Part shown: piece by piece, positions 8,093 to 15,949 of the stretch | How positions within the stretch are numbered: position 1 is the stretch's first letter | Layout: each line of letters starts with the position of its first letter | Source of the DNA: Clostridiaceae bacterium | Lineage (GTDB): Bacteria > Bacillota > Clostridia > DSM-8532 | Reading direction: 5' to 3' | NCBI GenBank assembly: GCA_012840245.1 | Contig: DULR01000035.1 | Location: 1-64,000 of the forward strand | DNA: 64,000 bases | Notes under the pieces: generated by a model | Database searches by the model: none | The model's input: the letters and a program-made list of their open reading frames with translations, nothing else | Told to the model about the DNA's origin: nothing | Position numbers and translations under genes: made by a program

Positions 8093-9359
8093 ATACGTTG
8101 TTTTTGTCGGCGACCCGTCGATAAAACAAAGCAGTTGCCAGCAAACCTGACATCAGCAACAAAATGTTGAGAACAAAAGGCAGCGCTCTCGAGATATCGC
8201 TCAGCAGCCCACCTATATATCCAAATGGTACGCTGACAAGCATTACGATGGTCTGAAGCAGGGCCATGATCTTCGAACGCTCGGCGGGATCAACATGTAT
8301 AGCCACCAATGATTCTCTGAGCGTATTAAGAACAGCATGGCCCAGTGCTTCAAAAAATAGAGATGCTGCCAATAACATGTATCCCAGCACACTGGTTTTT
8401 AATATCGATATCAACAACAGGCAGCTTACTATCGAACATGCAAAACCTCCATAAAGCGGCAATTTCAGTTTTCTCTGATCAATACGCGATATAACTGTGA
8501 AGAACAGAAGTATTGACAGTATACTTTTGGCCATGGGAAAGATGGGCAATAATGTGTCCGGAACACCTATGCGCCGGGATGCAATGATCTGCCAGAATGT
8601 CATTCCGATCATACCTACGATCTCAACAAGTATGCTGATGATTACTGCAAATACCGTTCCGCGTGAAGTGATCATCTTATGCAATGCTCTTTTATAGCCT
8701 GAAAGCATTTCTCCCCATGTCATGTTTTTGGTTTCCTCACGCTTAACTTTTCCGGTAGCTGTTTCGGTGGAGAATTTATATAAAATCAAAAGCTTTGCAG
8801 TCATTATTATAAAAGCGTTGATATAGAGGATCCTTATTGCAGGAACCAATGTAAGCCTGGCTACCAGAATCGATGAAATCGGCGCAAAGAGCGCTGAAAG
8901 ATTACCGGCTGTTATTACCAGAGAATATATCTGAGTTATTTTATCTCTGGGTGCATCCTCTATCAGCAGGCAATCCCATGATACTGTCGTTATTTTCATA
9001 GTACCATTGAGCAATGCCGCTGCGACGAAGAACCAGAATCCCTGGCTGAACGCCCATATGAGGCATGGCAGGCTCCAGGCGATCATATCAAAAATAGCCG
9101 TACTCTTTCTTCGTCCTAATTTATCGATGACAGCGCCTGATAAAAATGCGAAAATCATCTGTGAAAACATATATATCGAAGTGACTATCCCCACCTCAAC
9201 ATCATTCATTCCAAAAGACAGCATATACACTGATGCATATGGAAGACAAAGATTCATCGAAAGGCCCCACATGGGTTCGGTATATACACATGCCCTTGGG
9301 TTGCCGCGCAAATCTATCAGCGTACGAATCAGTTGGTTCTTTAATAATATGTCCTTCAT
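8082..9359 (-). CDS. Major facilitator superfamily transporter
   Basis: A 425-residue polytopic protein with about twelve membrane helices in two halves. The MFS signature loop between helices 2 and 3 reads SGAVIDKLGRRKS. The central cytoplasmic loop (about residues 200-225) is rich in Lys and Glu. The substrate is not evident; the sequence recalls multidrug or sugar efflux permeases of Firmicutes. It stands alone, convergent with the YdcZ gene and upstream of the MATE gene on the same strand, but with 74 bases between them. Confidence 0.8.
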   Translation of the reverse strand: MKDILLKNQLIRTLIDLRGNPRACVYTEPMWGLSMNLCLPYASVYMLSFGMNDVEVGIVTSIYMFSQMIFAFLSGAVIDKLGRRKSTAIFDMIAWSLPCLIWAFSQGFWFFVAAALLNGTMKITTVSWDCLLIEDAPRDKITQIYSLVITAGNLSALFAPISSILVARLTLVPAIRILYINAFIIMTAKLLILYKFSTETATGKVKREETKNMTWGEMLSGYKRALHKMITSRGTVFAVIISILVEIVGMIGMTFWQIIASRRIGVPDTLLPIFPMAKSILSILLFFTVISRIDQRKLKLPLYGGFACSIVSCLLLISILKTSVLGYMLLAASLFFEALGHAVLNTLRESLVAIHVDPAERSKIMALLQTIVMLVSVPFGYIGGLLSDISRALPFVLNILLLMSGLLATALFYRRVADKNNVSTF

Positions 9360-9433
9360 CTGACAGTACTCTCCTGACTTTAAATCATTATTTCGGGTAA
9401 ACAGCAGTGATAATCTACTCTCTCAATATCAGG

Positions 9434-10825
9434 TCAGGTCGTCGCCTTACCGTCATTTAGCTCAACAGCAGTTTTATATTTCTCCTGCCAGTTGCCAAAC
9501 TCATAATAAAAGAAAAGTGCAACACTTGCCAGAAGCCATCCGGCAGGATAGCCTAAAATCACTGGAACAAGCTGCCCGGGCAGAAGCTTTGAAACAACAA
9601 TCAAATATACCTGGCGGAAGGCAACAAATGATGACAACATGACAATCATCGGTACCCGCGCATTTCCTGTGCCGCGGAGGGCACCTCCGTATATCTGGTT
9701 GACACAGATCAGTAAATAAAACGGTGACATGAAGCGGATTATTTGTGAACCGTATTCCAGCACTGCTTCTTCCTGATTGAACATATATATGAACTGACGT
9801 GAAAATAACATTAGTAATGGTATAATGGCCGCAGTCATAAGAAGCCCCAGCTTCATGGCAGTACGAAGACACTTCTTTGTACGGTCATATAACCCGGCAC
9901 CCCAGTTTTGTCCTATAAATGTAGTGGAAGCAAAAGCCACAGCCTGTACGGGAAGCAGTACGAACTGGTCGATCTTCGAATATGATGACCAGCCTGCCAT
10001 TGCTGCGGAACCAAATACATTTATATAAGACTGAACAAAAACATTTGAAAAAGCTGTAACCCCTTGCTGAATCGAGGTAGGCAGTCCTATATTGACCATT
10101 TCCCTGGTAACCGACCATGAAAATCTTACTTTTCTGGGGACGAATCTGTAGGCGCTATCTGTTCTCATTAAAGTAACCATGACCAATATTGCTGACAAAA
10201 ATTGAGCTATTATTGTAGCATACGCAACACCTGCCGCCCCCAATGGGAACACTAAAATAAAAATCAGGTCCAGGACGATATTGGTAATTGCTGAAAAGAC
10301 AAGGAACAGCGTTGGCCTGCGGGAATCACCCACTGCTCTCAAAATTCCTGATCCCATATTATAAAACAGAAGTCCTGATATACCCGCGAAATAGATCCGC
10401 AGATATGATAAAGCATCGGCCATCACATCCTCAGGAACAGCCATCAATCTTAACATAGCCGGTGTTCCAAGCATTCCGGCAATGGTGAAAACTACGCTCA
10501 TGATGGTCGTCAGAGCGATCGTTGAATGCACTGCATCCGATACACGTTTGTTGTCATGGGCACCATAGCATTGTGATACTATCACAGTCGCTCCTGAAGA
10601 CAAACCGTTAAATATGCCTATCAGTGTATTGATTATAGGTCCGCTGCCACCAACAGCCGCAAGCGCTTGCTTCCCGACAAAGTTTCCCACCACGATACTG
10701 TCCACAGTATTGTAAAGTATCTGAAAAATATTTCCTACAAGCAGAGGAAGCGCAAACCATATCAGATGCTCCCAAATGCTGCCTTTTGTCATGTCTGTAT
10801 CTCTTCTGAAAACAAGCTGCTTCAT
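9434..10825 (-). CDS. MATE-family multidrug efflux transporter
   Basis: A 463-residue protein with twelve membrane helices. The N-terminal PLLVGNIFQILYNTVDSIVVG and VGGSGPIINTLIG match the MATE family, as do the internal repeat GLPTSIQQG near residue 238 and GALRGTGNARVPM. These proteins use a sodium or proton gradient to export cationic drugs and metabolites. The ATG at 10825 has GGGAG ten bases upstream. A hairpin lies in the untranslated leader (10855-10883). It is transcribed divergently from feoAB. Confidence 0.88.
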   Translation of the reverse strand: MKQLVFRRDTDMTKGSIWEHLIWFALPLLVGNIFQILYNTVDSIVVGNFVGKQALAAVGGSGPIINTLIGIFNGLSSGATVIVSQCYGAHDNKRVSDAVHSTIALTTIMSVVFTIAGMLGTPAMLRLMAVPEDVMADALSYLRIYFAGISGLLFYNMGSGILRAVGDSRRPTLFLVFSAITNIVLDLIFILVFPLGAAGVAYATIIAQFLSAILVMVTLMRTDSAYRFVPRKVRFSWSVTREMVNIGLPTSIQQGVTAFSNVFVQSYINVFGSAAMAGWSSYSKIDQFVLLPVQAVAFASTTFIGQNWGAGLYDRTKKCLRTAMKLGLLMTAAIIPLLMLFSRQFIYMFNQEEAVLEYGSQIIRFMSPFYLLICVNQIYGGALRGTGNARVPMIVMLSSFVAFRQVYLIVVSKLLPGQLVPVILGYPAGWLLASVALFFYYEFGNWQEKYKTAVELNDGKATT

Positions 10826-10854
10826 TTTCTGTCGACTCCCTGCTTAAGCGCCGG

Positions 10855-10883
10855 TATCCCCGGAAGCCTTTTCTCCCGGGGAT
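10855..10883 (-). promoter_or_regulatory. Hairpin in the leader of the MATE gene
   Basis: ATCCCC (10855-10860) pairs with GGGGAT (10878-10883), with two further G-C pairs inside and one bulged base. It sits about 30 bases before the MATE start codon. No T-run follows, so it is not a plain terminator; it could affect RNA stability or translation. Function is not shown. Confidence 0.3.
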
Positions 10884-10956
10884 CAATTTTTAATATATTT
10901 CTTATTTGGCTCATAAGAGTATAACACAAATTTTGTCGAATTGCGAAAGTAATAAA

Positions 10957-10986
10957 TTAACACTTTATATTTCACATCCGTATAAT
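10957..10986 (+). promoter_or_regulatory. Sigma-A-type promoter of feoAB
   Basis: TTAACA (10957-10962) and TATAAT (10981-10986) are 18 bases apart, close to the housekeeping consensus. They lie 57 bases before the feoA start. I could not make out a convincing Fur box. Confidence 0.55.
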
Positions 10987-11042
10987 AATAGCAGCAGGCA
11001 ACCGGGGTTTTCTTTTCCAAACGCATTAAGAGGTGTCTTGGC

Positions 11043-11273
11043 ATGAATAGCATAATCTCATTGAAAGATTTGAAGCAGGGGCAAAGAGCGAGAGTAAAAT
11101 CATTATTGTCAACAGGCAGCATTCGAAGAAGGCTGCAGGATCTCGGCCTTATCGAAGGGACCGAGGTGGAATGCCTGCAAAAAAGTCCGGCTGGTGATCC
11201 TGTTGCTTACCTGATAAGAGGAGCTGTTATTGCGCTTAGGTCAGAGGATTCATCAAATGTTTTAGTCAACTGA
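11043..11273 (+). CDS. feoA: FeoA ferrous iron transport protein
   Basis: A 76-residue SH3-like FeoA protein. The family pattern is visible in LKQGQRARVKSLLSTGSIRRRLQDLGLIEGTEVECLQ, cited here as the LxDLGLxxGTxV signature near residues 31-40, and in DPVAYLIRGAVIALR. FeoA is thought to bind FeoB in the cytoplasm and support ferrous iron uptake. AAGAGGTG precedes the ATG. The feoB start is 30 bases downstream, so the two form an operon read from the promoter at 10957. Confidence 0.88.
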   Translation: MNSIISLKDLKQGQRARVKSLLSTGSIRRRLQDLGLIEGTEVECLQKSPAGDPVAYLIRGAVIALRSEDSSNVLVN

Positions 11274-11303
11274 TATTAAAGTACTTGGATTGAGGTGTTG
11301 ATA

Positions 11304-13445
11304 ATGGGGCTGACTAAAGAATCAACTGGAAAAAATGCAGTTGACTCAATGTTGCAAATAAAAAAAATGACACCTGATGATAAAGTCATTGCGATAGCAG
11401 GAAATCCCAATGTCGGCAAAAGTACGGTTTTCAACGGATTGACGGGATTGAACCAGCACACCGGCAACTGGCCCGGCAAAACAGTCACAAATGCCCAGGG
11501 ATACTGTCGTTACGGCAACTCAGGTTATGTCCTTGTCGATATTCCGGGTACATATTCCCTTATGGCACATTCAAGCGAAGAGGAGGTAGCCAGAAACTTT
11601 ATCTGCTTCGGTGAGCCCGATGCAGTTATCGTTGTCTGCGATGCAACTTGTCTTGAACGCAATCTGAACCTAGTGCTGCAAACACTTGAAATAACCCGGA
11701 AGGTCGTTGTTTGTGTCAATCTGATGGATGAAGCCAAAAGAAAACACATGCAAATAGATCTGGACGCCATATCCCGGAAACTTGGTGTGCCTGTGACCGG
11801 AACTGTAGCAAGAAGGAAAAAAAGTCTGGATAAACTGATGCAGTCAGTAGAGAATTTGATGAAGCTGGATAAAGATACTCCCTTCAAAATAGAATACATA
11901 AAGCCAATAGAAGATGCTGTTGCGCAATTAGAGCCGATTATAAAAAGCAAGGTTAAGAAAATCGATTCCCGCTGGCTCAGCCTGAAATTGCTGGATTACG
12001 ACGAATCACTGATCACTGCTTTGAATGATTATCTCGGTTATGACCTTCTTGCCGACAGCCATATCCGGGAAGGGCTGGCCAAAGCAAAGCAGGTTTTGTC
12101 GGACAATGGTATCACGAGTGATATATTGCGTGACAAAATCGTTGCCGGTCTTGTCCTTACTGCCGAATCCATCTGCTCCGATACGGTGCATTTTGATAAA
12201 AGGGACTATTACGCACGGGACAGGAAGATCGACAAAATACTGACGGGCAAATGGACAGGATTTCCCATAATGGTCGCTTTGCTGATGGGTGTCCTGTGGC
12301 TGACCATAACAGGGGCCAACTATCCGTCTGCCATGCTGTCGGACGCTTTGTTCTGGATCGAAGACAGACTGACCGATGCTTTTCACTGGCTCGGTGCTCC
12401 TGACTGGCTGCATGGTATGCTCGTCCTCGGTGTGTACAGGGTCCTTGCATGGGTCGTATCGGTCATGCTGCCTCCTATGGCAATATTCTTCCCTCTGTTT
12501 ACCTTGCTTGAGGATCTGGGTTATCTGCCCCGTGTTGCTTTCAACCTCGACAAATACTTCAAAAAGTGCCGTGCCTGCGGTAAACAGGCTCTTACCATGT
12601 GCATGGGCTTCGGATGCAATGCAGCAGGGATCATAGGCTGCAGGATCATCGACTCGCCCCGGGAACGGTTGATCGCGATCATAACCAATAATTTCGTGCC
12701 GTGCAACGGACGGTTTCCCACGTTGATAGCCATATTGACCATGTTTTTTGCGGGAGCCGCAGCCGGACCTTTAGAATCGGTTTATCTGGCAGTATTGCTC
12801 ACCGGCGTGATTGTTATGGGTATTTTCGCAACATTCATCGTTTCAAGATTTTTATCGGGTACTGTTCTTAAAGGTGTTCCGTCTTCCTTCACACTGGAGC
12901 TTCCGCCATTTCGCAAACCGCAGATCGGCAAGGTTGTAGTCCGTTCCATTTTTGACAGAACATTGTTTGTCCTCGGCAGAGCAGTGGCAGTGGCGGCTCC
13001 GGCTGGTCTTGTGATCTGGACCATGGCAAATTTAAGAATAAATGATCTGACCTTGCTGGCTCACTGCTCCAGGTTTCTGGATCCCTTTGCAAAGCTGCTG
13101 GGAATGGACGGTGTTATCCTGATAGCATTTATACTGGGACTTCCTGCCAATGAAATTGCTTTTCCTATTATAATCATGGCCTATATGTCATCGGGCAGCC
13201 TGATGGAGCTGGATAATCTGTGGGATCTGAAACAACTGCTGGTGGAAAACGGATGGACATGGATAACCGCAGTCAGCACCATGCTGTTCTCCCTCCTGCA
13301 CTGGCCATGTTCCACCACGTGCCTTACCATCAAAAAGGAAACCCAAAGCCTGAAATGGACGGCGATTTCGGTTATAGTACCTACGGTCATAGGCATTATT
13401 GTCTGTTTCATTTTCTCCGGCATCGCAAGACTGTTAACAAGCTAG
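11304..13445 (+). CDS. feoB: FeoB ferrous iron transporter
   Basis: A 713-residue ferrous iron permease with an N-terminal GTPase. The G motifs are GNPNVGKST (G1), DIPGTYSL (G3) and NLMDEA (G4). A helical spacer follows to about residue 280, then about eight to ten membrane helices. Conserved membrane features include MGFGCNAAGIIGCR, NNFVPCNGRFP and LHWPCSTTCL. Together with FeoA it imports Fe2+ under low oxygen, which fits an anaerobe. The ATG at 11304 follows GAGGTG at the right distance; a GTG nine bases upstream overlaps that site. The 3' end converges on the alpha/beta hydrolase gene with one base between stops. Confidence 0.93.
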   Translation: MGLTKESTGKNAVDSMLQIKKMTPDDKVIAIAGNPNVGKSTVFNGLTGLNQHTGNWPGKTVTNAQGYCRYGNSGYVLVDIPGTYSLMAHSSEEEVARNFICFGEPDAVIVVCDATCLERNLNLVLQTLEITRKVVVCVNLMDEAKRKHMQIDLDAISRKLGVPVTGTVARRKKSLDKLMQSVENLMKLDKDTPFKIEYIKPIEDAVAQLEPIIKSKVKKIDSRWLSLKLLDYDESLITALNDYLGYDLLADSHIREGLAKAKQVLSDNGITSDILRDKIVAGLVLTAESICSDTVHFDKRDYYARDRKIDKILTGKWTGFPIMVALLMGVLWLTITGANYPSAMLSDALFWIEDRLTDAFHWLGAPDWLHGMLVLGVYRVLAWVVSVMLPPMAIFFPLFTLLEDLGYLPRVAFNLDKYFKKCRACGKQALTMCMGFGCNAAGIIGCRIIDSPRERLIAIITNNFVPCNGRFPTLIAILTMFFAGAAAGPLESVYLAVLLTGVIVMGIFATFIVSRFLSGTVLKGVPSSFTLELPPFRKPQIGKVVVRSIFDRTLFVLGRAVAVAAPAGLVIWTMANLRINDLTLLAHCSRFLDPFAKLLGMDGVILIAFILGLPANEIAFPIIIMAYMSSGSLMELDNLWDLKQLLVENGWTWITAVSTMLFSLLHWPCSTTCLTIKKETQSLKWTAISVIVPTVIGIIVCFIFSGIARLLTS

Positions 13446-13446
13446 T

Positions 13447-14271
13447 TCATAAGCGGGCAGTCTCCGAAAACTGAATCAGCTCATGGTTGAATTTATCACG
13501 CTGATCATAGAACAGAAAATGGCCGCACGCATCAAAGGGTACGAGTTTTGAAAACCTTATACTGTTTTTCTGTGCAATAGCCAGTGGGTACAAACATACC
13601 TGATCATTGATACCATGGAGGATCAATGTAGGAACATTTATGGTTTTCAGATCATTAAACAGGCCCTCTTCCCCTAACCATGTGTTTGCTATGGCTGCAG
13701 TAGACCAACTGGCTGCCTGGAGTCCCAGCTGGAAGATCCAGTCAGCAAACGGAGCACTGACTGGGTTATAAAAGATCAAATTCCCGAACCCTCTCAGCAT
13801 GGCAGGTCTGTCGTTATATACTCCTTGTATTATGTTTATTATGACCTGCCTTTGAAGACCATGCGGGAAATATGGACGCTGGACAAGGCTTGGTGCTGCC
13901 GCAGCAAAAAGAGCCAGTTTCGATACCCCATAGCCATTGTGTCTTGCCATGTATCTGATACAGATGGCTCCGCCTGTCGAATGCCCGGCAAGTACAAAAT
14001 TGCTCAGGTTCAGCGCATCCACGACGATCCTTATATCATCTGAAAGCCGGTTATAATCGTAGCCTGACCAGGGTCTGTCCGATAAGCCGAACCCCCTTAT
14101 GTCCATTCCAACACACCTGTATCCCATTTGGGGCAGCAGGTTGAACTGGTATTCAAACAAATTATGGTTTCCCGGCCAGCCGTGGATCAGAAGGATCGTT
14201 TTTTTCCCTTCAGGGTTGATGTCCTCCACATATACTCTTATGCCCGGTTCAACTTCAATATAGATTCCCAT
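13447..14271 (-). CDS. Alpha/beta hydrolase
   Basis: A 274-residue alpha/beta-hydrolase-fold enzyme. The oxyanion region is HGWPG (about residues 30-34). The nucleophile elbow GHSTGG places the catalytic serine near residue 97. The acid is probably Asp in HGINDQVC and the histidine lies in CGHFLFYD. The family includes esterases, haloperoxidase-like and C-C hydrolases, and the substrate cannot be told from sequence. GGGAG lies five bases before the ATG. It is monocistronic and convergent with feoB. Confidence 0.82.
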   Translation of the reverse strand: MGIYIEVEPGIRVYVEDINPEGKKTILLIHGWPGNHNLFEYQFNLLPQMGYRCVGMDIRGFGLSDRPWSGYDYNRLSDDIRIVVDALNLSNFVLAGHSTGGAICIRYMARHNGYGVSKLALFAAAAPSLVQRPYFPHGLQRQVIINIIQGVYNDRPAMLRGFGNLIFYNPVSAPFADWIFQLGLQAASWSTAAIANTWLGEEGLFNDLKTINVPTLILHGINDQVCLYPLAIAQKNSIRFSKLVPFDACGHFLFYDQRDKFNHELIQFSETARL

Positions 14272-14357
14272 ACATGCTCCCGAATATAAAAACCCATGAT
14301 ATATTTATTCACTCCGGAAAACATATATGAGGGATTCACGTATCGGGCAACAGAATA

Positions 14358-14924
14358 TCAGACCCTCAGAGATCCCCGGAAACCTCTTGATGAATAATAG
14401 GATTCGGCCCCGTTATGGTATACGAACACGGTATCATAGCGGCGGTCACAGAACAGAGCACCTCCAAGCTTTCTGATTCTGTCAGGAGTTTTTATCCAGC
14501 TTGATGTTTTTGTATCGAAAATCCCGAGCCTCTGAAGTTCCCTGTATTGCTCCTCTGTTAAGATCTCTATGCCCATTTCCTCAGCCATACCCATCGCACT
14601 TGCTTTCGGCTTGTGTTCTTTTCTTGATTCCAGCGCTTCACGGTCGTAGCAGATGCTCCTGCGTCCGGCGGGACTTTCAGGTGAGCAATCAAAGAAGATA
14701 TATTCATCAGTTTCGCCATCATACCCTATAACATCGGGCTCACCACCAGTCTTCTCCATTTCGTTCAATGACCACAGCTTTACTTCATCCGCTTCCAGCT
14801 TATTCTGGATTTTTTCCCATTCGATTCCTTCGTGCCTGTTCATGTTTTTCTCGAACCGGGCTTTAAGTATTGCGAGTATTTTATCGTGTTCATCCTCTGT
14901 CAGCCTTCTTTTTTCAGTTTTCAT
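14358..14924 (-). CDS. DUF4256 family protein
   Basis: A 188-residue soluble protein whose whole length matches what I recall of DUF4256: the N-terminal LKARFEKNMNRH, the middle GEPDVIGYDGETDEYIFFDCS, then KPKASAMGMAEEMGIEIL and the C-terminal GGALFCDRRYDTVFVYHNGA. The function of the family is unknown. A GGAGG ribosome binding site lies ten bases upstream of the ATG. The gene lies 36 bases after the metallo-beta-lactamase gene on the same strand and may be cotranscribed with it. Confidence 0.75.
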   Translation of the reverse strand: MKTEKRRLTEDEHDKILAILKARFEKNMNRHEGIEWEKIQNKLEADEVKLWSLNEMEKTGGEPDVIGYDGETDEYIFFDCSPESPAGRRSICYDREALESRKEHKPKASAMGMAEEMGIEILTEEQYRELQRLGIFDTKTSSWIKTPDRIRKLGGALFCDRRYDTVFVYHNGAESYYSSRGFRGSLRV

Positions 14925-14960
14925 CGCTGCTATACCTCCATTTTCTTGTTATGATCGGAA

Positions 14961-15653
14961 TTAACGCTTGTATACTCCCCCATGATAGCAAATGTAAGTA
15001 TCGGCATCATATCCTTTTATCTTCGAAATTGATTTTTCCGCATTATCCAAATCCAGAGTGAATTGTGGATTTGCAATGACCAGCAGGTTGTTTTCCAATA
15101 CGGCGGCATCACCTGTTATGATGATCTTTTTATTCCTGATAAAAAGAGATATATGACCCGGAGTGTGTCCCGGTGTACCGACTATCTCACAGCCGCCACA
15201 CCAGTCCATAACATCTCCGTCATTTACTTTTATATCGACTTTTACAGGCTTGACACTTTTCAAAATATCACAAAAGGCTTTCCCAAAAGCCTTTTTATCT
15301 TCATCTAATGTCTCCTGGAGCGCTTCTGCCTGTTCCAGTCTCAAAGACTTTTTCGATCCTTCAATATATGGAGCTTCAATTTCACTTGCAACAATTTTTA
15401 TATTAGGATACTTTTGCTTGAAATCTGCCAAAGAGCCCATATGATCATGATCATGATGCGTGATCAAAATTTTGGTTAGTTTGCGGTAGTCCATACCTTC
15501 CTTTTTGATTGCCTCCTCAATAACAGGCATAAAACCTGTATATCCGCAATCAACCAATATCATTTCGCTATCATCTCTCAGAATAACAGGATGGATAACA
15601 TCCTCTGTATCACCAAATTTAAATTTTATATTTAGAACTATTACATCTTCCAT
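14961..15653 (-). CDS. Metallo-beta-lactamase fold hydrolase
   Basis: A 230-residue MBL-fold enzyme. The zinc-binding motif is ITHHDHDHMGSL (HxHxDH type, about residues 66-77), with further ligands in GTPGHTPGHISL and ITGDAAVL and a final histidine in CYHGG. Such proteins are hydrolases or lactonases acting on small esters or thioesters; the substrate is unknown. The ATG at 15653 has an ideal CAGGAGGCG upstream; an in-frame start 33 bases earlier lacks one. Confidence 0.82.
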   Translation of the reverse strand: MEDVIVLNIKFKFGDTEDVIHPVILRDDSEMILVDCGYTGFMPVIEEAIKKEGMDYRKLTKILITHHDHDHMGSLADFKQKYPNIKIVASEIEAPYIEGSKKSLRLEQAEALQETLDEDKKAFGKAFCDILKSVKPVKVDIKVNDGDVMDWCGGCEIVGTPGHTPGHISLFIRNKKIIITGDAAVLENNLLVIANPQFTLDLDNAEKSISKIKGYDADTYICYHGGVYKR

Positions 15654-15682
15654 AAGAACGCCTCCTGGAGTTTTTCCGTACA

Positions 15683-15724
15683 TCACGCCTTTAATACATT
15701 AACCCATTCGGATACCGGTTTCAT
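15683..15724 (-). other. Thirteen-codon open frame with strong RBS
   Basis: AAAGGAG followed by ATG opens a frame for MKPVSEWVNVLKA and then TGA, ending 29 bases before the MBL-fold gene start. It could be a leader peptide, or the first codons of a gene lost by deletion, as seen for other relics in this window. I cannot decide between these. Confidence 0.3.
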
Positions 15725-15859
15725 TTTTCTCCTTTTATCATTAATAGTATTCTTGCATTTCCATTACGTCAATCAGTCTGGTTCAACACCTGCATGCGAT
15801 ATAAGTGTTATTCATATCATCATCTCGATAACTTTTTCTACCAGAACAATGAAGAAACT

Positions 15860-15904
15860 CAAAAGGCTGTGCAAAGAACATGCACCTCGTTCTTTGCACA
15901 GCCT
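15860..15904 (-). terminator. Rho-independent terminator of the ABC exporter operon
   Basis: A perfect 16-bp stem (AGGCTGTGCAAAGAAC at 15864-15879 with its complement at 15889-15904) and a 9-base loop is followed on the minus strand by TTTT. It lies 46 bases past the ABC gene stop. Confidence 0.85.
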
Positions 15905-15949
15905 GAATCTGAAAATCATACAGCAGTATAACCGATTTTCATTTTATTT

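Noticed and set aside
11525..13423. Several minus-strand open frames across feoB
   Set aside because: They are antisense to a complete FeoB with G motifs; none has a ribosome binding site or recognisable domain.
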